Shown here piece by piece: positions 52,154 through 60,057 of a stretch of 64,000 nucleotides of DNA. This DNA comes from Longimicrobium sp. (lineage in GTDB: Bacteria > Gemmatimonadota > Gemmatimonadetes > Longimicrobiales > Longimicrobiaceae). The stretch covers positions 1-64,000 of the forward strand of contig NZ_DATIND010000022.1 of NCBI RefSeq assembly GCF_035474595.1, read 5' to 3'. Numbering within the stretch: position 1 is the stretch's first letter; each line of letters opens with the position of its first letter. The position numbers and the translations under genes are program-made. Under the pieces are notes generated by a model. That model ran no database searches, was not told where the DNA came from, and saw nothing but the letters and a program-made list of their open reading frames with translations.

Positions 52154-52762
52154 ATGCAGATCCGTAGCGACATCATGAGGCGGCACCTGGAACAGGCCGC
52201 GATCGAGCAACTCACCGCCGAGTACCTGGACAAGGGGTACGCGGTCGTTCCCGCGCCCGAGAACGGCGGCGGCGACGCCGACCTGGTGATGCGGCGCGGC
52301 GATGAGAGCATCTACTTCGAGCTCAGCTCGCAGCCGCCGTCGCCGGAACGGCGCGCGCGGCTTTCGCGGGTGCACCGGCACGTGCGGTCGCGGAAGAATG
52401 CCCGGCTGCAACTGGTGATCGTGCGCAGTCCGGAGCCACCCGAGATCGGTGTCGAGGAGTTCGAGAGCCGGCTCCTGCGCCTGTGCGCCGAGCGTGCCGA
52501 CGTTCTGGGTTTCGCGGCCACCGGCTACTCCGCGCACCCGAAGCGCCTGACGGACGTTCGCTTCGACGCAATCAAGGTCAAACGCGACGGAATCGGCGTC
52601 GAGGGCATGGCGGCTGGACAGTTCGAGCTGGTGTGCGAAGGTTCGTGCGCGTTCACGGACTGGTTCACCCTGCATTTCCACCTCACGCTCGATCACGATC
52701 TGGAGATCGCGTCCGTCGAATCGCTGTCGGCCGACGTGTCGGGGTATGTGGACGCCGGATAG
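52154..52762 (+). CDS. PD-(D/E)XK nuclease-like protein, partner of the RusA-like gene
   Basis: A 202-residue protein. The N-terminal half reads EQAAIEQLTAEYLDKGYAVV, then GGGDADLVMRRGDESIYFELSS. An Asp (GGDADLV) and a Glu about 11-13 residues later (YFELSS) match the D-x(n)-E-x-K/S arrangement of restriction-endonuclease-like folds, with Ser in place of Lys. A second helical/strand unit (RLQLVIVRS) completes a core. The last 80 residues form a separate strand-rich domain. It starts seven bases after the RusA-like stop, and a terminator follows, so the two form a closed module. The function is not known. Confidence 0.55.
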   Translation: MQIRSDIMRRHLEQAAIEQLTAEYLDKGYAVVPAPENGGGDADLVMRRGDESIYFELSSQPPSPERRARLSRVHRHVRSRKNARLQLVIVRSPEPPEIGVEEFESRLLRLCAERADVLGFAATGYSAHPKRLTDVRFDAIKVKRDGIGVEGMAAGQFELVCEGSCAFTDWFTLHFHLTLDHDLEIASVESLSADVSGYVDAG

Positions 52763-52789
52763 GCATCGTTGCCGATCGGGCAGGAGAGA

Positions 52790-52823
52790 CGAAGGGGATC
52801 GGCGGGGGTGCCGGTCCCCTTCG
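52790..52823 (+). terminator. Terminator of the RusA/nuclease module
   Basis: CGAAGGGGA.CGGC pairs with GCCG.TCCCCTTCG around a 6-base loop, then CGCTTCC. It lies 27 bases past the stop. Confidence 0.65.
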
Positions 52824-52844
52824 CGCTTCCTCCAGCATCGTTGG

Positions 52845-52912
52845 ATCTCACGCGGAGACGCGGAGGTGCACGTCGAGCCACCTCCGCGTCTCCGCGTCTC
52901 CGCGTGAGCTAC
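52845..52912. repeat. Dispersed inverted repeat G, copy 5
   Basis: GGATCTCACGCGGAGACGCGG and the opposing CCTCCGCGTCTCCGCGTCTC then CGCGTGAG. This is the most symmetric copy; the arms pair over more than 25 bases. Confidence 0.75.
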
Positions 52913-52964
52913 TTGCCGGGCCGGAGGTCGCGACGCACTTTGGCGGCCCGGCGGACGCAGAGGA

Positions 52965-53786
52965 ATGGAGCGTAAACAGTTGCAGGCACTGATCATCATC
53001 GGGCACGGGTCGCACCTGAACGGGGACTCGAGCGCGCCCGTCTACCGGCACGCGGAGGCAATCCGGCGCGCGGGCGTGTTCGGCGAGGTGCGCGAGTGCT
53101 TCTGGAAGGAAGAGCCGTCCATGCGCGAGGTGTTCGACCTCGTGGAGGCGGACGACGTCTACGTGGTGCCGCTCTTCATCTCCGAAGGCTACTTCACCGA
53201 GGAGGTGATCCCGCGCGAGCTGGGGCTGGCCGGCCCCGCGCCGTCGGTCACCGCCAAGCTGGGGAAGACGATCCGCTACTGCGGTCCCGTCGGCACGCAT
53301 CCGTCGATGTCGGCGATGATCCTGCGCCGCGCGGAGGAGACGGCCGGACTGTCGCACGACGAGGCGCGGCGCGCGGGGCTCGTCATCATCGGCCACGGCA
53401 CGGAGCGGAACAGCAACTCCAGCGAGGTCATCTACCGCGTCACCCGCGAGGCCGCGGCGGCGGGCGTGTTCGGCCACGTGCGCGCCGGCTTCCTGGACCA
53501 GGAGCCCGCGGTCGGCCAGGTGCTGGGGGAGATGGAGGAGCGCCGCATCGTCCTCGTCCCCTTCTTCGTGGCCGAGGGGTGGCACACGCAGGAGACCATC
53601 CCCGACGACCTGGGGATCAACCGCCCGGCCGTGAGCGCCGTGACGGAGCGCGACGGGCGGACGATCTGGTACGCGCCGCCGGTGGGCACCTTCCCCGAGA
53701 TCGCGCGCATCATCCTGCAGCGGGCGCGCGAGGCCGGTGCCGACGTGCCGGACGAGGTGGAGATCGCGGAGCGGGCCGGTGTCTGA
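52965..53786 (+). CDS. CbiX/SirB-type sirohydrochlorin chelatase, two-domain
   Basis: A 273-residue protein made of two related CbiX-type halves. Half 1 has LIIIGHGSHLNGDSSAPVYRHA and VYVVPLFISEGYFTEEVIP. Half 2 has LVIIGHGTERNSNSSEVIYRV and IVLVPFFVAEGWHTQETIP. The His of each IGHG motif and the second-strand His in the latter are metal-handling residues in sirohydrochlorin chelatases. It inserts Fe or Co into the sirohaem/cobalamin ring. It overlaps the next gene by eight bases. That gene encodes a DR2241-like protein, a pairing that in Deinococcus is one fused chain. Confidence 0.85.
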   Translation: MERKQLQALIIIGHGSHLNGDSSAPVYRHAEAIRRAGVFGEVRECFWKEEPSMREVFDLVEADDVYVVPLFISEGYFTEEVIPRELGLAGPAPSVTAKLGKTIRYCGPVGTHPSMSAMILRRAEETAGLSHDEARRAGLVIIGHGTERNSNSSEVIYRVTREAAAAGVFGHVRAGFLDQEPAVGQVLGEMEERRIVLVPFFVAEGWHTQETIPDDLGINRPAVSAVTERDGRTIWYAPPVGTFPEIARIILQRAREAGADVPDEVEIAERAGV

Positions 53787-54669
53787 CCGCCCCGAGGTCC
53801 GCGGCGAGCACGCCCCCGGTGGGGTGGCGGAGGCGCGCCGCGCGCTGGCCGCGTGGGTGGACGAGGCCCGCGAGGCGGGCCGCGTCTTCCTGCAGGCGCG
53901 GCTCCGGGCGACGGCGGAGGGACGCTACGAGATCCGCCATCGCCGCGACGCGCACCGCTCGCTGCAGTCGCTGGAGTGGGTGTCGGGCGACCCGTTCTTC
54001 GCGCGCGAGATCGCGCAGACCACCAACCGCGGCGAGCACCGGCCGCTGAAGACGGCGCCCAACCTGAAGCAGGGATGGGCGCTGGTCGATCTCGACGCGC
54101 GCGGGCTGTGGACGGCGCTCGACTACCTGTATCCCGCCTGCGCCGTGCACTGGCACGCGGGGCGGATGGGAACGCTGCGGGTGACGCACTGGCGCGAGAC
54201 GGCGGCGCGCCAGAGCGGCATCTACTCGTCCGTGAAGCTGCTGCCGGACGACGCGGTGCGGCGGACGGCGCGCGCCTGCTGCGCCGATGCCGTGTGCCTG
54301 CGCCGCGTGGCGTGGGACGTCGACGAGATGACGTTTCTCGACCCGATCGACGAGGGGCCGGTGGATGGCGACGCGGCGGTGCCGTGCCCGGAGGCGTGCT
54401 CGATGTTCGTCTCCCTCGCGCGCCAGGTGCTGAAGATCGAGCGCGCGCCCCGCGCCGAGGTCCCCGGCATCGGCGCGGTGAACGGCGAGGAGCTGGCGCA
54501 GATGCGCGCGCTGGTCACCGCCGCCGCTGCGGAGTCGCTGGGCGAGGCGCGCGAGGGGGATTTCGACGACCCGGCGAACTCGCGGCGCATCCGCTACCTG
54601 GCCGCGCGGCTGGAGGAGATGCGGCCGGAGGGTGGCGATTCCCGCGATGGAGGACGATCGGGCGAGTGA
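53779..54669 (+). CDS. DR2241-like iron-sulfur protein, partner of CbiX
   Basis: A 296-residue protein from GTG 53779, overlapping the CbiX stop by eight bases. Cysteine clusters ARACCADAVCLRRVAW and AVPCPEACSMFVSLAR near residues 170-215 would suit a 4Fe-4S site. The N-terminal half has an alpha/beta unit with GRYEIRHRRDAHRSLQSLEWV. This matches my memory of the DR2241 architecture, where a CbiX-like chelatase is followed by an Fe-S domain and a stabilising domain. Here the two parts are separate genes. The cluster may sense or supply electrons during chelation. Confidence 0.65.
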   Translation: MSDRPEVRGEHAPGGVAEARRALAAWVDEAREAGRVFLQARLRATAEGRYEIRHRRDAHRSLQSLEWVSGDPFFAREIAQTTNRGEHRPLKTAPNLKQGWALVDLDARGLWTALDYLYPACAVHWHAGRMGTLRVTHWRETAARQSGIYSSVKLLPDDAVRRTARACCADAVCLRRVAWDVDEMTFLDPIDEGPVDGDAAVPCPEACSMFVSLARQVLKIERAPRAEVPGIGAVNGEELAQMRALVTAAAAESLGEAREGDFDDPANSRRIRYLAARLEEMRPEGGDSRDGGRSGE

Positions 54670-54693
54670 CCGGAACTCGTTTCCGCGCAAGAA

Positions 54694-54725
54694 GAAGAGG
54701 GCCTCGCAGCAGCGGGGCCCTCTTT
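54694..54725. terminator. Bidirectional terminator between DR2241-like gene and tatA
   Basis: AAGAGGGCC pairs with GGCCCTCTT around a 12-base loop and is followed by TCGTTTG. It serves the plus-strand operon and probably the minus-strand tatA. Confidence 0.75.
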
Positions 54726-54753
54726 CGTTTGCGCGGTCGATGTCAGCGCCGGA

Positions 54754-55083
54754 TCACGCGGTCCGGGCCGCCTCCATGGGCGCGGGCGGTTCCGCGTGGA
54801 CGGGCACCGCGGGCGCGGGCGTCTCGATCACATTGCTGGCGACGGCGTACGGATCGGGGCCGGTGCCGGCCAGCGTGGCGTGCGCGGGCGGCGCGGAGAT
54901 GGTGTTCGCGGGCGCGGCCAGCTCCTCGCCGATGCCGCTCACCGCGCGCTTGAACTCGCGGATCCCCTTGCCCAGCGACGCAGCGGCGTCGGGCAGGCGC
55001 TTGGGGCCGAAGAAGAGCAGGATGACGGCGAGAATCAGCAGCGTCTCGCCGAAGCCGAGTCCGAACGGCACGATGACCTCCAT
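54754..55083 (-). CDS. tatA: Twin-arginine translocase subunit TatA
   Basis: A 109-residue protein. The short N-terminal membrane helix FGETLLILAVILLFFGPKRLPD, followed by the amphipathic helix AAASLGKGIREFKRAV, is the TatA/B signature, with the conserved F-G-P hinge. The tail is Pro/Ala-rich. TatA oligomers form the pore through which folded proteins cross the inner membrane. tatC is not in the window. Start ATG 55083 is at the family position (MEVIVPFGLG). Confidence 0.9.
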   Translation of the reverse strand: MEVIVPFGLGFGETLLILAVILLFFGPKRLPDAAASLGKGIREFKRAVSGIGEELAAPANTISAPPAHATLAGTGPDPYAVASNVIETPAPAVPVHAEPPAPMEAARTA

Positions 55084-55285
55084 CTCAGAGTGCGGGGCCG
55101 TTTCGCGGCGCGCACGCTCCGCGCCACGATCGCCCCGAATGTCGCATCTGCAAGCTGTCTACACGATTACATGCACCACTACGAATCCGCCCGGACAGTG
55201 CTGCTCACATCCACCCCTCTTACGTCATCCTGAGCCGAACACCGCGCTTCGCGCGACCACAGAGGATGAAAGGAGATTGGTCGTG

Positions 55286-55372
55286 AGCGCTGATGCCACA
55301 GAATGAGCGGATCAGCCTCGCGCAGTTTGCGAGGCTTCCCGTAGTTGTTGCTGCGACTTCAGTCGCCGGTGG
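55286..55372 (+). repeat. Dispersed repeat A, copy 4
   Basis: GCTGATGCCACAGAATGAGC, GGATCAGCCTCGCGCAGTTT, GCGAGGCTTCCCGTAGTTGT and TGCTGCGACTTCAGTCGCCG. Orientation is opposite to copies 1-3. Confidence 0.85.
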
Positions 55373-55530
55373 GGGGGCCAGGCCGCGAACTTTCTATTCA
55401 GGCCGGCCTCACCGCACCCCGCCTCCACGCGAGACGTCGCAGGCCGAAGGATCTATCGCCGGATCGCACGTGAGCACGGCATACGCACCGAAGTTTCGGC
55501 GCGGCCTTCCGGTTGACGTGCGTGACCGGC

Positions 55531-55625
55531 TATGGATCCTTCGGCCTGCGGGCACAAGTGCATGCCCCAGCAACGGTTTGGCCGGCCTCAGGATGACGTC
55601 TGCGGGGGAGAGGCATCAGTGCCGA
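55531..55625 (+). repeat. Dispersed repeat E, copy 2
   Basis: GATCCTTCGGCCTGC and GCCTCAGGATGACGTC blocks matching 306-385; a further inverted block GCAGGCCGAAGGATC is at about 55439-55453. Confidence 0.65.
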
Positions 55626-55764
55626 GTGGGAGATGTCTTGCCCGCCTGGCTGGCCCCCTCCCCCGGCCCCGGCCCCCGCCCGCTCCGCGGGGGAGGGGAG
55701 ACGGCGGTTTTGTCTTGTCCTCTCCATTTTTCGGGTGAGGGCCCCAGCAGGTGCCTGCGGGACG

Positions 55765-57126
55765 CTACTCCTTCTCGATGATCCCGTACTCCATCGCCTT
55801 GCGGGAGACGGTGTTGCGGTGCATCTGCAGGACCTCGGAGGCGCGGCCGAAGTGGCCGCCCACGCGCTCCAGCACCCGCGCGATGTGCAGCGCCTCGACC
55901 TGCGCCATCGTCAGCTCGGGGTGCCAGCCGGGGAGCGTCTCCCCCGCGAACTCCGCCGTCTCCGCGCCGGCGCGCGCGTCCAGCTCCAGGTGCTCGGGGA
56001 GAAGGACGTCGCCGGGAGCCAGGAGGACGGCGCGCTCGATCACGTTGCGCAGCTCGCGCACGTTTCCCGGCCACGCGTGCGTCTCCAGCCGCGCCAGCGC
56101 GTCCTCGCTCGCGGCGCGCAGGGGGCGGGCGTACGCGCGGGCGAAGCGGGCGGTGTAGTGCAGCGCCAGCGCGCGGACGTCGCCGCGGCGCTCGCGCAGC
56201 GGGGGGAGGTGGAGGCGGACCACGGCCAGGCGGTAGAACAGGTCCTCGCGGAAGTCGCCCTCGGCGATCAGCGCCGCCAGGTCGCGGTGCGTGGCGGCCA
56301 CGACGCGCACGTCCAGCGGGATGCGCTCCTCGCCGCCCACGCGCTCGATCTCGCGCTCCTGCAGCGCGCGGAGGATCTTGGCCTGCAGCACCAGGCTCAT
56401 GTCGCCGATCTCGTCCAGGAACAGCGTGCCGCCGTGCGCGCGCTCGAAGCGGCCCACCTTGCGCGCCACCGCGCCGGTGAACGCGCCGCGCTCGTGGCCG
56501 AACAGCTCGCTCTCCAGCAGGTCTTCCGGGATCGCCGCGCAGTTCACCGCCACGAAAGGGCCACCCGCGCGCGGGCTGACGGCGTGCACGGCGCGCGCGA
56601 CCAGCTCCTTCCCCGTCCCCGACTCGCCCGTCACCAGCACGGTGGCCGGGCTGGGGCCGATCCGGCCGACGGTCTTGAACACCTCCAGCAGCTCCGGGCT
56701 GCTGCCGACCAGCTCGTCGTCCCCGTCGTCCCGCATCTCCGGGAGCGGCACGGCGGCGCCCGCGGTCCGCGCGCCGGCCAGGACGCGGGCGACGTCCTCG
56801 GCGCGGACGGGGGCGGCCAGCAGCTCGGCGGCACCCAGCCCCGGCGCCTCCATCGCCAGGCGCAGCGAGGGCGCGGTGGCGACGAGGACGAGCGCGCCCG
56901 AGTTGGCCTCGGCGGCGATGCGGCGGATGAGCTCCACGTCCTCGCCCGCCGTCTCCACCGACAGGAGCGTGGCCCGCCAGCGGCGCTCGCCCAGCGCGCG
57001 CAGGCCGTCGGTCAGCGACGCGGCGGCGCGGGCCTCCACCCCCGCCTCGCGCGCGGCCGACCGGACCACCGCCGCCGTCTCCGCGTCTCCGCCGATCAGC
57101 AGCACGCCCTCGCCCCGCTCCGCCAT
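55765..57126 (-). CDS. Sigma-54-dependent transcriptional activator (NtrC type)
   Basis: A 453-residue protein. The N-terminal ~110 residues have a receiver-like layout (GVLLIGGDAETAAVVRSAAREAG, ATLLSVETAGEDVELIRRI), but the phosphorylatable Asp is missing (LLSVETAG at about 54-61), so it is a degenerate receiver. The AAA+ domain has Walker A GESGTGKE (167-174), the sigma-54-contacting GAFTGA loop (214-219) and Walker B GGTLFLDEIGDM. A Fis-type HTH ends it (GHFGRASEVLQMHRNTVSRKA). It activates sigma-54 promoters and is divergent from a gene pair with such a promoter. How it senses is unclear. Confidence 0.92.
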   Translation of the reverse strand: MAERGEGVLLIGGDAETAAVVRSAAREAGVEARAAASLTDGLRALGERRWRATLLSVETAGEDVELIRRIAAEANSGALVLVATAPSLRLAMEAPGLGAAELLAAPVRAEDVARVLAGARTAGAAVPLPEMRDDGDDELVGSSPELLEVFKTVGRIGPSPATVLVTGESGTGKELVARAVHAVSPRAGGPFVAVNCAAIPEDLLESELFGHERGAFTGAVARKVGRFERAHGGTLFLDEIGDMSLVLQAKILRALQEREIERVGGEERIPLDVRVVAATHRDLAALIAEGDFREDLFYRLAVVRLHLPPLRERRGDVRALALHYTARFARAYARPLRAASEDALARLETHAWPGNVRELRNVIERAVLLAPGDVLLPEHLELDARAGAETAEFAGETLPGWHPELTMAQVEALHIARVLERVGGHFGRASEVLQMHRNTVSRKAMEYGIIEKE

Positions 57127-57134
57127 GCCACTCG

Positions 57135-57149
57135 TTTGCAAAATGTAAA
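57135..57149 (+). promoter_or_regulatory. Candidate upstream activator site
   Basis: TTTGCA-AAA-TGTAAA, an imperfect dyad, about 100 bases upstream of the sigma-54 promoter at 57246 and close to the activator start. TGCAAA and TACAAA recur at 57211-57226. AT-rich sequence stands out in this GC-rich DNA. Confidence 0.35.
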
Positions 57150-57245
57150 ATCCGCCTCGTGGCGGCTGCTGGAAAATGTGGCAAGACTTCGGCCACCGGG
57201 AATGCAAATCTCTTACAAAACCAGCAATACCAACGATTCTGGAGA

Positions 57246-57261
57246 TGGCACCGCGCTCGCT
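57246..57261 (+). promoter_or_regulatory. Sigma-54 promoter match
   Basis: TGGCACCGCGCTCGCT has GG (57247-57248), exactly ten bases, then GC (57259-57260), with the TGGCAC half fully conserved. It lies 73 bases upstream of the lipoprotein ATG and beside the gene for a sigma-54 activator. Confidence 0.6.
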
Positions 57262-57333
57262 TTGGAGACCGGCAGACGCGAAGGGCGTGGTGCCCGACGC
57301 CGCTGCACCCCTGCGAAGGCTCTGGAGGAGACG

Positions 57334-57960
57334 ATGAAAAAGACGCATGCGACGCTGTTCGCCGTGGCCGCGGCGGCCGTGCTGGGCGCCTGCTCGGACG
57401 CGACCGGCGTGTCCGGCTCCGGCAACGCCACCATGCAGGCCTCGGCCATCGGCGACAACAACGGGACGACGAACTCGGTGGCCGCCGCGCCCGGCGAGGC
57501 GCCGCGCTTCGCCACCACCACGGCGAACGGGACGGTGGACTTCCGCGCCCGCGTGTACGTGCAGACGCAGGCCGGCGGGTGGGTGGAGCTGACCAACAAC
57601 GCCGCGCAGCACGCGGTCGTCGACGCCTCGGGCCAGGCAGGCGCCGTGGTCCTCGCGAGCTCGCACGTCGAGGCCGGCACCTACACCCGCGTGCGCGTGG
57701 TCTTCGAGCAGGTGAACGCCAGCCTCAGCGGCAGCCTGCAGATCAGCACCGGCCTGCTTTCCGGCAGCGTGAACGTGGACACGCAGGGCGACGGCAGCGT
57801 CACCGTGGAGCGCGCCATCGCCGCGAACGTGAACGCGGGCGCCACGTCGCACCTGCTGATCAACCTGAACAGCGACGTGTGGCTGAACCAGGCGAGCGCG
57901 ACCACGCACACGGTCAGCGAGACGGCGTTCGCGAGCGCGGTGCAGGTGACGGCGAGCTGA
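57334..57960 (+). CDS. DUF4382-like lipoprotein
   Basis: A 208-residue protein with a lipobox (VLGAC) at residue 20. The mature part is strand-rich: TVDFRARVYVQTQAGGWVEL, then VVLASSHVEAGTYTRVRVVFEQ, followed by VNVDTQGDGSVTVERAI. The VYVQ...GTYTRVRV pattern resembles DUF4382 surface lipoproteins. GGAGGAG lies three bases before ATG 57334. A sigma-54 promoter match is upstream and the activator gene is divergent. Tandem AGTGCG repeats start just after the stop codon. Confidence 0.75.
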   Translation: MKKTHATLFAVAAAAVLGACSDATGVSGSGNATMQASAIGDNNGTTNSVAAAPGEAPRFATTTANGTVDFRARVYVQTQAGGWVELTNNAAQHAVVDASGQAGAVVLASSHVEAGTYTRVRVVFEQVNASLSGSLQISTGLLSGSVNVDTQGDGSVTVERAIAANVNAGATSHLLINLNSDVWLNQASATTHTVSETAFASAVQVTAS

Positions 57961-57962
57961 GG

Positions 57963-58010
57963 GGAAGTGCGTGAGTGTGTGAGTGCGGAAGTGCGTGGGT
58001 ACGGAAGTAC
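57963..58010 (+). repeat. Octamer-like array C7 (AGTGCGTG/AGTGCGGA, degenerate)
   Basis: About six diverged units beginning three bases after the lipoprotein stop, sense orientation. Confidence 0.7.
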
Positions 58011-58081
58011 GATGGGATGGCGGTGCGGGGATGGCCGTCGTCCCGCGGGAAGATGATCGTAAACAGCGTTGGGAGATGAAG

Positions 58082-58792
58082 ATGATGAAGCGTATTTCGT
58101 ACGTCGCCGCGATGGCGATGCTGATCGCGCCCGCCATGCTGGCGGCGCAGGCCTCGGCTTCGGTGCGGACGAGCGTTTCGGCGCGCGCGGAGGCGAACGG
58201 GGATTCGCGCGCGGCGGCCTCGGCGGACGTGAGCGTGCGCGCGGCGGCGGATGCGGGGCTCCCGCCGGAGGTCGTCGCCCGCGCGGCGGCGGACGCGCGG
58301 GCACGCGGAGCGTCGGAGGCGCAGGCGGCGCGCGCCGCGGCGGATGCGTACACGCGGCTGGCCGTCTCCCGCGCGGCGCTGGGAGACGGCGGCGAGCGCC
58401 AGCCGACTCAGGCCGAGATCGCCGCCGGCGCGCGGGCAATGGCGGCCGGGGCGCCGCGCGCTGACCTGGCCATGATCGCGGAGCGCGCGCCCGCCCGCCG
58501 CTCGCTTACCGCCTCGCTGGATGCGCTGGCGCGTCTCGGCGCGGAGAGCGGCGACTTCCGCGGCTCCGCGGCGGCCATCGCCGGGCAGCTGGGGCGCAAC
58601 GCCAGCGACCGCGCCATCACGCGCCTGGCCGCCACCGGCAGCGTGGACGCCATGCTGCGCGGCCCCACCGGCGGCGTGAACGCGGCCGGCAGCCTCGGCG
58701 CGAGCGCCACCTCGCAGGCCGGCGGGCTGCTGAACGCGGGCGGCTCGCTCGGCGGATCCCTTTCCGGCGCGGTCGGCGGCATCATCCCGTGA
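58082..58792 (+). CDS. Exported alanine-rich repetitive protein
   Basis: A 236-residue protein with a signal peptide ending MLAAQA. The mature region is rich in Ala/Ser/Arg with repeating SVRTSVSARAEANGDSRAA and ADVSVRAAADAG units. A central helical section has a regular AARAAADA pattern, and the glycine-rich tail includes GLLNAGGSLGGSLSGAVGG. It has no known domain. Start: GGGAG ends six bases before ATG 58082; ATGs at 58076 and 58085 are also possible. It follows the sigma-54-controlled lipoprotein by 121 bases and may share its transcript. It is perhaps a surface or matrix component. Confidence 0.6.
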   Translation: MMKRISYVAAMAMLIAPAMLAAQASASVRTSVSARAEANGDSRAAASADVSVRAAADAGLPPEVVARAAADARARGASEAQAARAAADAYTRLAVSRAALGDGGERQPTQAEIAAGARAMAAGAPRADLAMIAERAPARRSLTASLDALARLGAESGDFRGSAAAIAGQLGRNASDRAITRLAATGSVDAMLRGPTGGVNAAGSLGASATSQAGGLLNAGGSLGGSLSGAVGGIIP

Positions 58793-58836
58793 CCTGAAAA
58801 CCGCTGATCCAGCGATGCCAGGAGACGCGAAGAAGA

Positions 58837-59898
58837 TCAGCGGGATGGAGATGGGCACTGGTTGGGCGCGAGCGTCACCATCTGCCCGTCCTGCCAGTAG
58901 TACAGGGTGCCCGCGTGGGCGACGGCGTCGCGCGGGAGGACGCAGCCGCGGGGGCGGCGGGGGTTCACCGGCGCGCCGCGGAGCCGCACCGTCGCGCCGT
59001 CGAAGTCCAGGCGCTGGCTCGTGCCCGCGCCGAAGACGACGAGCGTGGCTCCGCGCTGGTTGCTGGCGTCGCTGGTGAGCGTGACCACGCGGTCCAGCTT
59101 GCCGTCGCCGTCCAGGTCGGCGGGGCGCACCCACCACGCGCGGCCGCTCCCGAACTCCGGCTCCGCCTCCAGCGGATGCAGCGGCACCGGGCCGCTCAGC
59201 CCGAACGAGTCCGGGCGCATGGTGATCCGGCAGGCGATCTCCATCTCCGTCGCCAGGTGCCATCCGGGCGCGGCGGAGGCCACCATCGCCCCCAGCCCCG
59301 CCGTATCCTCCGCCACCGTCGGCACCTTCGCCGTGAGCTGGTCTTCCGAGCACGAGTAGTGGCGCCGCATCGCCACGTCGCCGCGTGCGGTGGCCAGACG
59401 CCGGACCGCGGCCGCGTTCACATGCGAGAACGCCGCGTGCGCCGCGGTGTCCACCGCGAACGGCACCGCCTCCGCCGCCGCGCGCCGCCAGGTGAAGTCG
59501 CCGATCCGCATCTGCCCGCTGCCGTCGTTCAGCTGCGCCGCCTCGCGGTCGTCGAACCAGCGGAAGGCGATGCTGTCGCCCCGCACCGTCCACGTCCCCC
59601 ACTTCCCGCGCGCCCAGCCGTTGCGCTCCAGGTAGCACAGCACCCGCGCGGAGACGTAGTAGGCCGCGCGTCCGTCCGGCAGGATCAGCAGCTGCCCGCC
59701 GGTGGCCCACGACTGCACCACCTGCGTGTCGTTGCACTCCGCCCACGTAGTCGACGGGCGGATCATGCTCGGCAGCGCCCGCCCTTCGGCCCGCACCAGC
59801 TCCCACGTCCCCACCGGCGACGCGGTCTGCTGCGCGCCGGCGGTGCGCGCGGCGGCGAGGGCGAGCAGCAGGGCGGAGATGCGGCGGCAGGACGGCAT
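58837..59898 (-). CDS. Exported protein with Ca-binding-like loop, unknown
   Basis: A 353-residue protein with a signal peptide ending ARTAGAQ. The first domain reads GTWELVRAEGRALPSMIRP and later GKWGTWTVRGDSIAFRWFDD, like lipocalin-type or DUF-style strands. The second half has DLDGDGKLDRVV, a loop of the EF-hand/FG-GAP type that binds calcium, within VRPADLDGDGKLDRVVTLT. Several Cys residues (ECND, LCYLE, YSCSE, IACRI) may pair. I cannot assign a function. ATG 59898 begins the signal peptide. Confidence 0.6.
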   Translation of the reverse strand: MPSCRRISALLLALAAARTAGAQQTASPVGTWELVRAEGRALPSMIRPSTTWAECNDTQVVQSWATGGQLLILPDGRAAYYVSARVLCYLERNGWARGKWGTWTVRGDSIAFRWFDDREAAQLNDGSGQMRIGDFTWRRAAAEAVPFAVDTAAHAAFSHVNAAAVRRLATARGDVAMRRHYSCSEDQLTAKVPTVAEDTAGLGAMVASAAPGWHLATEMEIACRITMRPDSFGLSGPVPLHPLEAEPEFGSGRAWWVRPADLDGDGKLDRVVTLTSDASNQRGATLVVFGAGTSQRLDFDGATVRLRGAPVNPRRPRGCVLPRDAVAHAGTLYYWQDGQMVTLAPNQCPSPSR

Positions 59899-60057
59899 CG
59901 TCGGAAAGCTGGATGATGAGGTCGATGGAGATGGGGAGACACAGATTAGCATCGCCCCCCGCGGCGCGCCAAGCGTCCTCGCCCGGGGATTGGACGTTTC
60001 GGCGGGGTGATGGAGAAGCGTTGACCGCGCACGAACGTGCGCCCAAGTTGCGTGTCC

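Larger units (their letters stand above)
55084..55764. other. 681-base spacer of dispersed repeats
   Basis: The largest gene-free stretch. It contains repeat A copy 4 (55286-55372), inverted and direct parts of repeat E (about 55438-55470 and 55531-55625), and CCTCCCCCGGCC / GGGGGAGGGGAG-type hairpins near 55650-55705. Short open frames here mirror repeat sequence and are not supported as genes. Confidence 0.6.

Noticed and set aside
57179-57192. TGGCAAGACTTCGG as a sigma-54 promoter
   Set aside because: The GC dinucleotide is not at the required ten-base distance; the element at 57246 fits much better.
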